From the NCBI GenBank assembly GCA_029263395.1, contig JAJCXO010000030.1:62001-126000 (forward strand): a DNA stretch of 64,000 nt. The letters are read 5' to 3'. Of this stretch, positions 25,220 through 33,986 are shown piece by piece (the first letter of the stretch is position 1; each line of letters starts with the position of its first letter). The notes beneath the pieces are model-generated. The model was not told the DNA's origin. It did no database searches and worked only from the letters and a program-made list of their open reading frames with translations. This DNA is from Acidobacteriota bacterium. Lineage in GTDB: Bacteria > Acidobacteriota > Thermoanaerobaculia > Multivoradales > J023. The translations under genes were made by a program, and so were the position numbers.

Positions 25220-26232
25220 CACGCCACCTCCTTGTCGAGCTCGATAAATCGCTCGATGAGATCAACCGCGCGGTGGGAATAGCCCCAACCGTTGTCGAAC
25301 CAGGTCAGTGTCTTGGAGATCGAATCGCCCTGCACCATGGTGGCCAAGGAGTCGAAGGTGCCGGAGTGCGCGTCACGCAGAATGTCGGTCGAGACGATCG
25401 GATTGTCCTCGTAGTCGAGCAGACCACGGAAACGGCTGGAGGCCGCGGTTCGAATCACCTCGTTGATCGCCACCTTCGTCACTGGCTTGTCATGCCAGCA
25501 CACCAGATCCACCACTGAACCATCGGGGACCGGGACGTTCATCGCCATGGCGCTGAGCCGTCCGTTGAGGGCCGGCAGCAATTCTTGTAACACCTCGGCG
25601 GCATTGGTCGCCTGGGGAATGATGTTCTGCGCCGCCGCTCGGCCACGCCGTTTGTCCTCGGACGGGACGTCGGCCAGACGCTGCTGGTTGGTGTAGGCAT
25701 GAACCGTCGACAAGAATGCTCGGCGAATCCCGAACGCTTCGTGCAAGATCTTGATGATCGGGCCGGCACAGTGGGCGGTGCACGAGCCGTTCGAGATGAT
25801 CTGATGCTCCAGCTTCAAGGCTTCGTCGTTGACCCCGGGTACGATCGTGACATCGGGTGGATCAAGAGGAGGCGAACACAAGATGACCCGTTTTGCGCCG
25901 CGCTCGAGATGTGCCTCGAGCTCCTGGCGGCTGCGAGATTTTCCCGTCGCCTCGATCACGGTGTCGATACCGAGATCACCCCACATCAAGTCCTTGGGCT
26001 CGTCCAGCATCGGGACCTGGCGTCCGTATGCGTAGAGGTTGCCATCACGAATGCTGACTTCGTCTTTGAACCGCCCCAGGATGGTGTCGTAACGCAGCAA
26101 ATACTCGAGAGCTTTGGGGTCTGCTGGGTCGCTGATCGCCGCCATTCGGATGTGGTCGCTGCGGTACAAAATCCGAAACAAACTCCTACCGATCCTACCG
26201 AAGCCCATCAGGGCCACGCGTGTTGCTGACAT
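25219..26232 (-). CDS. divergent GAPDH paralogue with altered substrate and cofactor sites
   Basis: This is a 337-residue GAPDH-fold protein coupled to gap. The Rossmann start (MGFGRIGRSLFRIL), the catalytic Cys (SNGSCTAHC) and the histidine (TVHAYTNQQ) remain. Residues that hold the substrate phosphates in true GAPDH are changed: TTTGAA is QATNAA, and the Arg of LRVPVPDGS is Asn (MNVPVPDGS). The nicotinamide-contacting Asn of DNEWGYSNR is His (DNGWGYSHR). It therefore probably acts on another aldehyde or phosphorylated substrate, or regulates its neighbour. ATG 26232 has AAGGAG at 7-bp spacing; the longer in-frame start at 26457 reads repeat DNA. Confidence 0.88.
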   Translation of the reverse strand: MSATRVALMGFGRIGRSLFRILYRSDHIRMAAISDPADPKALEYLLRYDTILGRFKDEVSIRDGNLYAYGRQVPMLDEPKDLMWGDLGIDTVIEATGKSRSRQELEAHLERGAKRVILCSPPLDPPDVTIVPGVNDEALKLEHQIISNGSCTAHCAGPIIKILHEAFGIRRAFLSTVHAYTNQQRLADVPSEDKRRGRAAAQNIIPQATNAAEVLQELLPALNGRLSAMAMNVPVPDGSVVDLVCWHDKPVTKVAINEVIRTAASSRFRGLLDYEDNPIVSTDILRDAHSGTFDSLATMVQGDSISKTLTWFDNGWGYSHRAVDLIERFIELDKEVA

Positions 26233-26260
26233 CTGGATCTCCTTACGAGATTGCTGGGAA

Positions 26261-26308
26261 GACCTGTTGCTTGGAAGACTTGTTGCTTGGAAGACCTGTT
26301 GCTTGAAG
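26261..26308. repeat. three tandem 16-bp units upstream of the GAPDH operon
   Basis: GACCTGTTGCTTGGAA, with one to three changes per copy, is repeated at 26261, 26277 and 26293. The array lies in the leader of the divergent GAPDH paralogue, about 30 bp before its start. A period of 16 would shift the frame if translated, so it is non-coding. Confidence 0.75.
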
Positions 26309-26462
26309 AGCTTAGTTCTATCGAAGATCTTCCGTTTTACCCGGAAGACCTTATTCCATCGAAATTCCGTCGAAAACCCGGATTCTGCTGCAGACGTTGG
26401 CTTCGCCAGGTCTGTCGCGGCGTTGGTTCGTCGATTGGTTGGCTGAGTGGGCTGCACGCCTG

Positions 26463-26487
26463 TTCTCGACCGTCCCTCGGTCGAGAA
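26463..26487. promoter_or_regulatory. perfect 10-bp inverted repeat in the gap / TonB-receptor intergenic region
   Basis: TTCTCGACCG and CGGTCGAGAA flank a 5-bp spacer. It lies about 230 bp upstream of the GAPDH paralogue start in an 820-bp divergent gap (26233-27052), so it may be an operator for the gap operon. The same gap also holds the 16-bp repeats, a TATACT-like -10 on the minus strand (near 26508) and the sigma-54 promoter for the next receptor. Confidence 0.45.
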
Positions 26488-26800
26488 CCAGCGCTTCGTC
26501 CGCTAAGTATAGTTCTCGTCCATCCCCCACGCCTTTTGATGCGTCGACATCGCACATCCCTACTTGGCGACGACTCGTCCCAACACCCCACGCACCCTCG
26601 AATCTCACCGATTCGGAAGGTTTGAATCCAAAGCCATGAATCGTTCACAAGCTTGGATCAGGCGATCCCTAAGACCTGGCAGGGCATCCCTAAAGGGCCA
26701 AATAGGCAATTAGCTGTTGGTTTTCCGACCGTCGATATAAATCGCTGACTTACAACGACTTAAGACTCGGCACATGGCACAATAGCAAGGTTTTTCCTAG

Positions 26801-26816
26801 TGGCACACTACTTGCT
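26801..26816 (+). promoter_or_regulatory. sigma-54 promoter of TonB receptor (copy 1)
   Basis: TGGCACACTACTTGCT matches the -24/-12 consensus at all but one informative base with correct spacing. Transcription would start near 26828, leaving about 225 nt before ATG 27053. I see no convincing paired palindrome in the 200 bp upstream; short candidates are CCCTAAAGGG (26687) and the repeated ATCCCTAA near 26665 and 26685. Confidence 0.8.
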
Positions 26817-27052
26817 TTTTATAGAGCACAGGAGCTGACTTCCAAATTTCTAGTTTGTAACAGGCGGTCCCCGAATACCCGCCATACACACCAGTAACGG
26901 ACGCACTCCCAATTGCAGGACTGAGACGACGACCGCCGAGATTCCCCGAGCACGGCTGTGCTGTGTGACTCGGCGGTCCCCTCCGAAGCAATCGAGGATT
27001 TGCTCGTGACTTTGGAGGCAACACCAACCGCCACAAGGAGGATTTGAGCAAC

Positions 27053-30001
27053 ATGAAGAACTCACCATGGACCAGAGGACTGGCTCTGCTGGTCGCCTTG
27101 ACCTTAGCGACGGCCCCTGTCGCCTTTGGTCAGTCGACCCGCGGCGACATCCAGGGCTCCGTCAAAGACGAAACCGGCGCAGGTTTGCCGGGGGTCAATG
27201 TCACCGTCACCTCTCCTGCCCTCGCCGGCTCGAGAACGGTGACTAGTGACGAAAAAGGTAACTTCCGCGTCGTCGCGGTGCCCCCTGGGGCCTATAAAGC
27301 CGCTTTCATGCTCGATGGCTTCCAGTCCATCGAGCAGGAGAACGTGGTTGTCAACATCGGCAGCACCCAACGTCTCAACGTCGAAATGACCTCAGCGTTC
27401 ACCGAAGAGCTGATCGTGACTTCGGAGCGACCGGTGGTCGATAGCGCAAGTACCGATCTCGGCGTCAATGTCGGGGAAAGCTTCTTCAAAGAGCTCCCCA
27501 CCGGACGCAACTACACTTCGATCGCCAGATTGGCTCCTGGGGCCCAACAAGACGCCTGTGTCGGCGACAACTGCCAGACCAGCTTCTACGGCTCCACCAG
27601 TGCCGAGAATGCCTACTACGTCGACGGTGTCAACACCACCGGCATCGAGCTCGGTCAGGAGGGTCAGTCCCTCAACTTCGAGTTCATCCAAGAGGTGCAG
27701 GTCAAAACCGGCAGCTACTCCGCTGAGTACGGCCGGGCCATCGGCGGTTTGGTCAACGTCATCACCAAGTCCGGTGGTAACGAGTTCAAGGGTGATGTCT
27801 TCGGCTATTTCGACGATGTCCAGAACTCACTCTCCGGCGAAGCGGCCCGCGGGCCGGTCTCCGGCACCCGTCACATCAAAGAGTTCACCAAGTCTGACAT
27901 CGGCGTCGACCTCGGCGGCTACTTGGTGAAGGACAAGTTGTGGTTCTTCACCGCCTACAACCGAGTCGACAACACCAATGATGTCGAAGTCATCGACGAC
28001 TTCACCAACGCCGTCCCTGGCGCCCCCGGTCTTGGCGACGTCTTCGAAGACAAGCTCGAGCGTGATCTGTGGGCCGCCAAGCTGACTTGGGCGATCAGCA
28101 GCAGCCACTCGCTTTATCTCTCGGCGTTCGGCGACCCGAGCACTCGCACGGGCCCGCTGCCCGGCGTTTCACTGGCCGCGACACCGCTGCACTTCGTCGG
28201 CACCGTCGAGACCGGCGCTTCGGACTTTGCACTCAATTATGACGGTGTGCTGAGCGACAACCTGATCGTCAACGCCCGGTTCTCCTCCCACAAAGAGAAG
28301 TCCAACCAGGTCGGCGAAGGCGCCAACACTCCGGGTTTCGCCGACAACACCGATCCGCTGGGAGACGGTACCGTCGTCCAGGGTTTTGAAGGCCTCATTT
28401 CCGGCTTCGGCTTTTATCAGAACCAACCGGAGCTCCGGCGTGAGAACATCAACGCCGACGCTACCTACTTTCTCGACGACTTCGGTGGCTCCCATGAGTT
28501 CAAGGCGGGTTACGAATTCGAAGACATCACCGGCCAACAAGACAACTTCAATGGCGGCACCGGTCAACGCATCAACCGCTTCAACTGCGTCCAGAGCGCA
28601 ACCCGCGACTGCCAAGGAAGTCCCTTCTATTACCGGCACCGGTTCTACACCGGCGACAACACGCTCAATCCGAGCACGTTGACCGCGGCCAACATCCAGA
28701 ACCCGCTGTCCGTGGGTATCAAAACCGAAAACGACGCCATCTACCTGCAGGACACCTGGCGTCCAACCTCGAACTTGACCATCAACGCCGGCGTGCGTTG
28801 GGAAACCCAGCAACTGTTCAACCATCTCGGCGGCGTCCAGGCCGACATCGATGACAACATCGCGCCGCGGATTGGCTTCACCTGGGATCCGACCAAAAGT
28901 GGCAGAGCCAAGATTTTTGCCCACTACGGTCGGTACTACGAAACGATTCCGGTCGACATCGCCATCCGTTCGTTCGGTGGTGAGATCTCGATCTTCACCT
29001 ACAACCTGTCGCCGGATCCCAGCGTGGTTGCCAACGATCCGACAGTCCGGGCCTCGCGTTTCCTCGGCGGCGGCATCTCTCGCGTCGATCCAGACCTCAC
29101 CGGCCAGTTCCTCGACGAAATCGTGGTCGGCGGTGAGTGGGAAGTCAAACGCTCCTGGAGTCTTGGAGCCAAGTACATCCAACGCGACCTGGCCGACGTC
29201 ATCGAAGATGCGCTGGCAGCTGACGGTAGCTACTTCATCGGTAACCCAGGCCAAGGTCAGCTGGAAGGTACTTTCGATCTCGGTTACGCCTTCGGCTACA
29301 ACAACACCCTGCATCAACTCGACGAACCGACCCGGGAGTACACCGGCATTGAGCTCACCGCCTCCAAGCGCCTGACGAAGAACTTCCAGTTCCTCGCCTC
29401 CGCTTTGTGGTCAGAGCTCAAGGGTGATTACGACGGCAGCTTCCAACTCTCCACCGGTCAGCTCGATCCCAACCTCAACTCGGCCTTCGACTACTTCGAC
29501 TTCTCGGTCAACAACGACGGTTTCCTCTCCAACGATCGGGAGTGGCAGCTCAAGTTCGACGGCATCTACCAGTTCGACTTTGGCTTGACCGCAGGCCTCT
29601 CAGCGTTCTACCGCACCGGCACACCAGTGACCGCTATGGGTTACGCCGATGCCTACAGCAACTGGGAGTTCTATCTGTCGACCCGTGGCGCGTTCGGCCG
29701 CGTCGATGACGCCTATGAAGCTGACCTCCACTTGGGTTACCCACTCAAGCTCGGGGATCGGTTCGACCTCAACCTTTTGCTCGACGTCTTCAACCTGCTC
29801 GATGCACAGACCGAGACGCTGCGCAACAACCGCTACACGATCGCCCAAGAGTCGTATCGACCGATCGATCCGTTCACTGGGGCTATCACGACGATCCAGC
29901 CGAATGATGCGAGCACACCGTCCAACAACCCCGCGTTCAATACAGCGCGGGCTTGGACCAACCCGCGACGGGTGCGGTTCGGTGTCCGTTTGAGCTGGTG
30001 A
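27053..30001 (+). CDS. TonB-dependent receptor, tandem copy 1
   Basis: This 982-residue outer-membrane receptor has signal LALLVALTLATAPVAFG, a CarboxypepD_reg domain (RGDIQGSVKDETGAGLPGV), a TonB-box-like EELIVTSERP, a plug (NAYYVDGVNTTGIELG; GSYSAEYGRAIGGLVNVIT) and a barrel ending in VRFGVRLSW. The ATG at 27053 follows AAGGAGG by about 11 bp; a TTG at 27044 is closer to it but adds nothing to the signal. The next gene is a close paralogue sharing most residues, with its own promoter and an identical-stem terminator. Differences concentrate in a mid-barrel segment (about residues 435-480 and 515-540), which may set substrate choice. The substrate is unknown. Confidence 0.93.
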   Translation: MKNSPWTRGLALLVALTLATAPVAFGQSTRGDIQGSVKDETGAGLPGVNVTVTSPALAGSRTVTSDEKGNFRVVAVPPGAYKAAFMLDGFQSIEQENVVVNIGSTQRLNVEMTSAFTEELIVTSERPVVDSASTDLGVNVGESFFKELPTGRNYTSIARLAPGAQQDACVGDNCQTSFYGSTSAENAYYVDGVNTTGIELGQEGQSLNFEFIQEVQVKTGSYSAEYGRAIGGLVNVITKSGGNEFKGDVFGYFDDVQNSLSGEAARGPVSGTRHIKEFTKSDIGVDLGGYLVKDKLWFFTAYNRVDNTNDVEVIDDFTNAVPGAPGLGDVFEDKLERDLWAAKLTWAISSSHSLYLSAFGDPSTRTGPLPGVSLAATPLHFVGTVETGASDFALNYDGVLSDNLIVNARFSSHKEKSNQVGEGANTPGFADNTDPLGDGTVVQGFEGLISGFGFYQNQPELRRENINADATYFLDDFGGSHEFKAGYEFEDITGQQDNFNGGTGQRINRFNCVQSATRDCQGSPFYYRHRFYTGDNTLNPSTLTAANIQNPLSVGIKTENDAIYLQDTWRPTSNLTINAGVRWETQQLFNHLGGVQADIDDNIAPRIGFTWDPTKSGRAKIFAHYGRYYETIPVDIAIRSFGGEISIFTYNLSPDPSVVANDPTVRASRFLGGGISRVDPDLTGQFLDEIVVGGEWEVKRSWSLGAKYIQRDLADVIEDALAADGSYFIGNPGQGQLEGTFDLGYAFGYNNTLHQLDEPTREYTGIELTASKRLTKNFQFLASALWSELKGDYDGSFQLSTGQLDPNLNSAFDYFDFSVNNDGFLSNDREWQLKFDGIYQFDFGLTAGLSAFYRTGTPVTAMGYADAYSNWEFYLSTRGAFGRVDDAYEADLHLGYPLKLGDRFDLNLLLDVFNLLDAQTETLRNNRYTIAQESYRPIDPFTGAITTIQPNDASTPSNNPAFNTARAWTNPRRVRFGVRLSW

Positions 30002-30024
30002 TCTCCTGATCATCGCCTGAGCCA

Positions 30025-30049
30025 AGGGGACCTTCGGGTCCCCTTTTTT
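30025..30049 (+). terminator. UUCG-loop intrinsic terminator
   Basis: AGGGGACC-TTCG-GGTCCCCT followed by five T is a textbook strong terminator 24 bp after the first receptor copy. Confidence 0.93.
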
Positions 30050-30225
30050 GCGTCTGGAAAACCGTCTGGAATCGAAACTTCTCAGGACCCAGACGCCACT
30101 TCGAACGGCGGCCCAGAAATCCAGAATCAGCGATTCAATCAGCTGAATTGTTCACCATCTTGAACCTTGGGGATCACTCGTCGTATCAGTGGGATCGATG
30201 GTTCCGAATACGTAAATCTAGTCTG

Positions 30226-30242
30226 GACAACCCCAGGTTGTC
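30226..30242. promoter_or_regulatory. palindrome GACAACC-CCA-GGTTGTC
   Basis: A perfect 7+7 bp inverted repeat lies about 100 bp upstream of the predicted sigma-54 start of the second receptor copy. It is an enhancer candidate and differs from the palindromes at 12067 and 55786, so another activator may bind it. The remaining 527-bp gap (30002-30528) contains the terminator of copy 1 and the promoter of copy 2. Confidence 0.5.
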
Positions 30243-30306
30243 TTAGTGCTTGCTTTTCAATGAGTTGAGTCAGCGGCGTCGATCCCGAGAAGCTCTGCTT
30301 TCCAGT

Positions 30307-30322
30307 TGGCACACAGCTTGCT
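30307..30322 (+). promoter_or_regulatory. sigma-54 promoter of TonB receptor (copy 2)
   Basis: TGGCACACAGCTTGCT has the invariant GG and GC at the proper distance and differs from the first copy's element only within the spacer. The start would be near 30334, about 195 nt before ATG 30529. Confidence 0.8.
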
Positions 30323-30528
30323 TTATGTATAGGGACAACGTGTTGACTTTCAGGGACCTAGTTCATAGATTGGTGCCTTATTCATTCTTGAAAAGACATT
30401 CACATCTTGAATGTTTCCCTTGATATGCAAGTTCGAGACGACGTCGTCGAGCCAAGCTCCCGAAACGCACTCCGCGTTGCTTGGCTCGAGCGGCATTACC
30501 AACCCCTCACTAGGAGGACTTGATTTAC

Positions 30529-33504
30529 ATGAACAGATCATATTGGACCAAAGGACTGGTTCTGCTGGTCGCTCTGACCCTGATGACGGCTCCTGCCGCA
30601 TTTGGTCAGTCGACTCGCGGCGACATCCAGGGTTCCGTCAAAGACGAAACCGGCGCTGAACTGGTTGGCGTCACCGTCACGGTGACCTCACCTGCTCTCG
30701 CAGGCTCTAGAACCGTGACTACCGACGAGAAGGGCAATTTCCGCGTCGTCGCCCTGCCGCCGGGCATCTACAAAGCGTCCTTCACGCTCGACGGCTTCCA
30801 GTCAATCGATCAGGAGAGCGTCGTTGTCAACATCGGCAGCACGCAGCGTCTCAACGTCGACATGACGTCGGCCTTCACCGAAGAGCTCGTCGTGACCTCC
30901 GAACGGCCTGTGATTGACAGTGCTAGCACCGACCTCGGTGTCAATGTTGGTGAGAACTTCTTCAAGGAGCTCCCGACCGGCCGTAACTACACCTCGATCG
31001 CTCGGTTGGCCCCAGGCGCCCAGCAGGACGCCTGCACCGGCGACGCCTGCCAGACCAGCTTCTACGGCTCGACCAGCGCCGAGAACGCGTACTATGTCGA
31101 CGGTGTCAACACCACCGGCATCGAGCTCGGCCAGGAAGGCCAACAGCTCAACTTCGAGTTCATCCAAGAAGTCCAGGTCAAAACCGGCAGCTACTCCGCC
31201 GAGTACGGCCGTGCGATCGGTGGTTTGGTCAACGTCATCACCAAGTCCGGTGGTAACGAGTTCAAGGGTGATGTCTTCGGCTACTACGACGATGTCCAGA
31301 ACTCGCTCTCCGGCGAAGCGCGCCGCGGACCGATCTCCGGCACCAGCCACATCAAAGAATTCACCAAGTCCGACATCGGCGTCGATGTGGGTGGTTTTTT
31401 GGTGAAGGACAAACTGTGGTACTTCGCGGCCTATAACCGGGTCGACAACACCAACGACATCGAAGTCATCGACAACTTCACCGATGCCGTCCCGGGCGCT
31501 CCCGGCTTCGGTGATGTCTTCGAGGACGAGCTCGAGCGTGATCTGTGGGCCGCCAAGTTGACTTGGGCGATCAGCAGCAGCCACTCGTTCTACCTCTCGG
31601 CATTCGGCGATCCGAGCAGCCGCACCGGCCCGTTGCCGAGTGCCTCGCTGGCCAGCACCGCGTTGCATTTCACTGGCACGGTCGAGACCGGCGCCACTGA
31701 CTTTGCCCTCAACTACGATGGCGTGTTGAGCGACAACTTCATCGTCAACGCCCGGTTCTCTTCTCACAAAGAGAAGTCCAACCAGGTTGGCGCTGGCTCC
31801 GGCACGGTCGACTTCCTCGACAACACCGATCCGCTGGGTGACGGCACCATCGTCCATGGCTTCTTCGACGAGTTCACCGGAGCCCCGTACGTCGCTGGTT
31901 TCGGCTTCTACCAGAACCAGCCCGAGCTCCGACGCGAGAACATCAATGCCGACGCCACCTACTTCGTGGATGACTTCGGTGGCTCGCACGAGTTCAAAGC
32001 CGGTTACGAGTTCGAAGACATCACCGGCCAGCAGGACAACTTCAACGGTGGCACCGGCCAGCGTGTTTATCGCTTCGACTGCGACCCGTCTGCGCGCTTC
32101 TGCGGCGAGCCGGGAGCGGAGCAGCAGTTCTACTACCGCCACCGCTTCTACACCGGTGACAACACCCTCGATCCCACGGCGCTGACGCCTGGCAACGTGC
32201 AGAATCCGTTGTCGGTGGGCATCAAGACCGAGAACGACGCCATCTATGTGCAGGACACCTGGCGTCCGACCTCGAACTTCACCATCAACGCTGGTGTGCG
32301 CTGGGAGACCCAGCAGCTCTTCAACCACCTCGGTACGGTCCAGGCCGATATCGATGACAACATCGCCCCGCGTGTTGGTTTCACTTGGGACCCGACCAAG
32401 ACCGGCCGTGCGAAGATCTTCGCTCACTACGGCGTGTATTACGAAACCATCCCGATGGATATCGTGATTCGCTCGTTCGGTGGTGAGATTCAGATCTTCA
32501 CCTACAACCTGTCGCCGGATCCCAACGTTGTGGCCCACAACCCGGATGTCCGGGCTTCGCGGTTCCTCGGTGGTGGCATCTCCCGCGTTGATCCTTCCCT
32601 CACCGGCCAGTCTCTCGATGAGATCGTGGTTGGTGGTGAGTGGGAGTTCAAGCGCTCTTGGAGTGTCGGCGTCAAATACATTCAGCGTGAGCTGAACGAC
32701 GTGATCGAAGATGCGCTGTCGGCTGACGGCGACTACTTCATCGGCAACCCGGGTCAGAACGAGCTCTCCGGCACCTTTGACCTCGGTTATGCCTTTGGCT
32801 ACAACAACACTCTGCATCAGCTCCAAGAGCCGACGCGGGAGTACACCGCCATTGAGTTCACCGCCTCCAAGCGCCTGACGAAGAACTTCCAGTTCCTCGC
32901 TTCCGCCTTGTGGTCGGAGCTCGAGGGTGACTACGACGGGAGCTTCCAGCTTTCCACAGGTCAGCTCGATCCCAACCTCAACTCGGCCTTCGACTACTTC
33001 GACTTCTCGGTCAACAACGAGGGCTTGCTCTCCAACGACCGTGAGTGGCAGCTGAAGTTTGACGGCATCTACCAGTTCGACTTCGGCATGACCGCCGGCT
33101 TCTCGGCGTTCTACCGCACCGGTACTCCCATCACTGCCATGGGCTACTCAGATGCTTATAGCAACTGGGAGTACTACCTGTCGCGGCGCGGCGCCTTCGG
33201 CCGTGTCGACGATGCTTACGAGGCCGACCTTCACGTGGGCTACCCGGTCAAGCTCGGTGACCGGTTCAACCTCAACCTCTTGCTCGACGTCTTCAACGTG
33301 CTCGACGTGCAGACCGAAACATTGCGTAGCACCCGCTACACGATCGCGCAAGAGTCCTATCAACCGCTCGACTGGCTCACCGGTGAAGTCACCACCATCC
33401 AGCCGGGCGACGTGAACAGCCCGCCGAACAACGCCGCGTTCAACACGGCGCGTGCCTGGACCAATCCCCGGCGCGTTCGGTTTGGTGTTCGTTTGAGCTG
33501 GTGA
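30529..33504 (+). CDS. TonB-dependent receptor, tandem copy 2
   Basis: This 991-residue paralogue of the preceding receptor has the same domain order: signal LVLLVALTLMTAPAAFG, CarboxypepD_reg (RGDIQGSVKDETGAELVGV), EELVVTSERP, plug with AYYVDGVNTTGIELG, and a barrel ending VRFGVRLSW. Large blocks of plug and late barrel are identical to copy 1. The mid-barrel has an insertion (FFDEFTGAPYVAG) and different cysteine-bearing loops (RFDCDPSARFCGEPG against RFNCVQSATRDCQG). ATG 30529 follows AGGAGG by about 11 bp. The duplication includes promoter and terminator, so both copies look functional. Confidence 0.93.
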   Translation: MNRSYWTKGLVLLVALTLMTAPAAFGQSTRGDIQGSVKDETGAELVGVTVTVTSPALAGSRTVTTDEKGNFRVVALPPGIYKASFTLDGFQSIDQESVVVNIGSTQRLNVDMTSAFTEELVVTSERPVIDSASTDLGVNVGENFFKELPTGRNYTSIARLAPGAQQDACTGDACQTSFYGSTSAENAYYVDGVNTTGIELGQEGQQLNFEFIQEVQVKTGSYSAEYGRAIGGLVNVITKSGGNEFKGDVFGYYDDVQNSLSGEARRGPISGTSHIKEFTKSDIGVDVGGFLVKDKLWYFAAYNRVDNTNDIEVIDNFTDAVPGAPGFGDVFEDELERDLWAAKLTWAISSSHSFYLSAFGDPSSRTGPLPSASLASTALHFTGTVETGATDFALNYDGVLSDNFIVNARFSSHKEKSNQVGAGSGTVDFLDNTDPLGDGTIVHGFFDEFTGAPYVAGFGFYQNQPELRRENINADATYFVDDFGGSHEFKAGYEFEDITGQQDNFNGGTGQRVYRFDCDPSARFCGEPGAEQQFYYRHRFYTGDNTLDPTALTPGNVQNPLSVGIKTENDAIYVQDTWRPTSNFTINAGVRWETQQLFNHLGTVQADIDDNIAPRVGFTWDPTKTGRAKIFAHYGVYYETIPMDIVIRSFGGEIQIFTYNLSPDPNVVAHNPDVRASRFLGGGISRVDPSLTGQSLDEIVVGGEWEFKRSWSVGVKYIQRELNDVIEDALSADGDYFIGNPGQNELSGTFDLGYAFGYNNTLHQLQEPTREYTAIEFTASKRLTKNFQFLASALWSELEGDYDGSFQLSTGQLDPNLNSAFDYFDFSVNNEGLLSNDREWQLKFDGIYQFDFGMTAGFSAFYRTGTPITAMGYSDAYSNWEYYLSRRGAFGRVDDAYEADLHVGYPVKLGDRFNLNLLLDVFNVLDVQTETLRSTRYTIAQESYQPLDWLTGEVTTIQPGDVNSPPNNAAFNTARAWTNPRRVRFGVRLSW

Positions 33505-33527
33505 TCCTCTGATCATCGCCTGAACAA

Positions 33528-33551
33528 AGGGGACCTTCGGGTCCCCTTTTT
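33528..33551 (+). terminator. UUCG-loop intrinsic terminator
   Basis: The same AGGGGACC-TTCG-GGTCCCCT stem as after copy 1 is followed by four T, 23 bp after the stop codon. Confidence 0.93.
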
Positions 33552-33673
33552 CGTGCCCTGAATGCTCTTGACCACAGTAGCGCTGGACTCGCTGGCGCAG
33601 ACCAGCCCATCACGAGCCGAGCCCCGTGTCTCGACACCCCGGAACCGGCCTCTACCGCTCCAAACCTCGGTGC

Positions 33674-33925
33674 GGACGCATTTGTCGGCCGACATTTGCG
33701 CTAGCACGCGGTGTTGACGCATTTGTCGGCCGACATTTGGGGCCGCACCCCGGTGTTGACGCGTTTGTCGGCCGACATTTGCGCTAGCACGCGGTGTTGA
33801 CGCGTTTGTCGGCCGACATTTAGGGCCGCACCCCGGTGTTGACGCGTTTGTCGGCCGACATTTAGGGCCGCACCCCGGTGTTGACGCGTTTGTCGGCCGA
33901 CATTTGGGGCCGCACCGCGGTGCTC
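33674..33925. repeat. six tandem palindrome units, 41-42-bp period
   Basis: The perfect palindrome TGTCGGCCGACA recurs at 33683, 33724, 33766, 33807, 33849 and 33891. Between copies are two alternating spacers, a 41-bp type with GCGCTAGCACGC and a 42-bp type with GGGGCCGCACCCC, in the order A, B, A, B, B, each able to pair on itself. The array lies in the 482-bp convergent gap between the second receptor and the VWFA gene. Spacers repeat, so this is not a CRISPR array, and no gene is apparent. Confidence 0.85.
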
Positions 33926-33986
33926 GAGCCATCGTAGACGGACTCTTAACGTGATCCCGACCCAAACACAAGTAACAAGCCGACAA

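Noticed and set aside
26233-26457. Longer start for the GAPDH paralogue at 26457
   Set aside because: It would read through 16-bp tandem repeats; ATG 26232 has a good ribosome site and begins exactly at the Rossmann fold.
26771-26790. Second sigma-54-like element ATGGCACAATAGCAAGG ahead of TonB receptor copy 1
   Set aside because: It has TGGCAC but no TTGC at the required distance; the element at 26801 is far better.
30802-32826. 674-residue open frame antisense to TonB receptor copy 2 (and a shorter one at 28169-29317)
   Set aside because: Codon-mirrored shadow of a GC-rich coding strand; composition is Val/Gly/Ala/Asp-rich with no domain, and the receptor reading is certain.
33674-33925. 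Possible CRISPR array
   Set aside because: Repeats are 12-bp palindromes and the intervening sequences are themselves two repeated types, not unique spacers; no cas genes are nearby.
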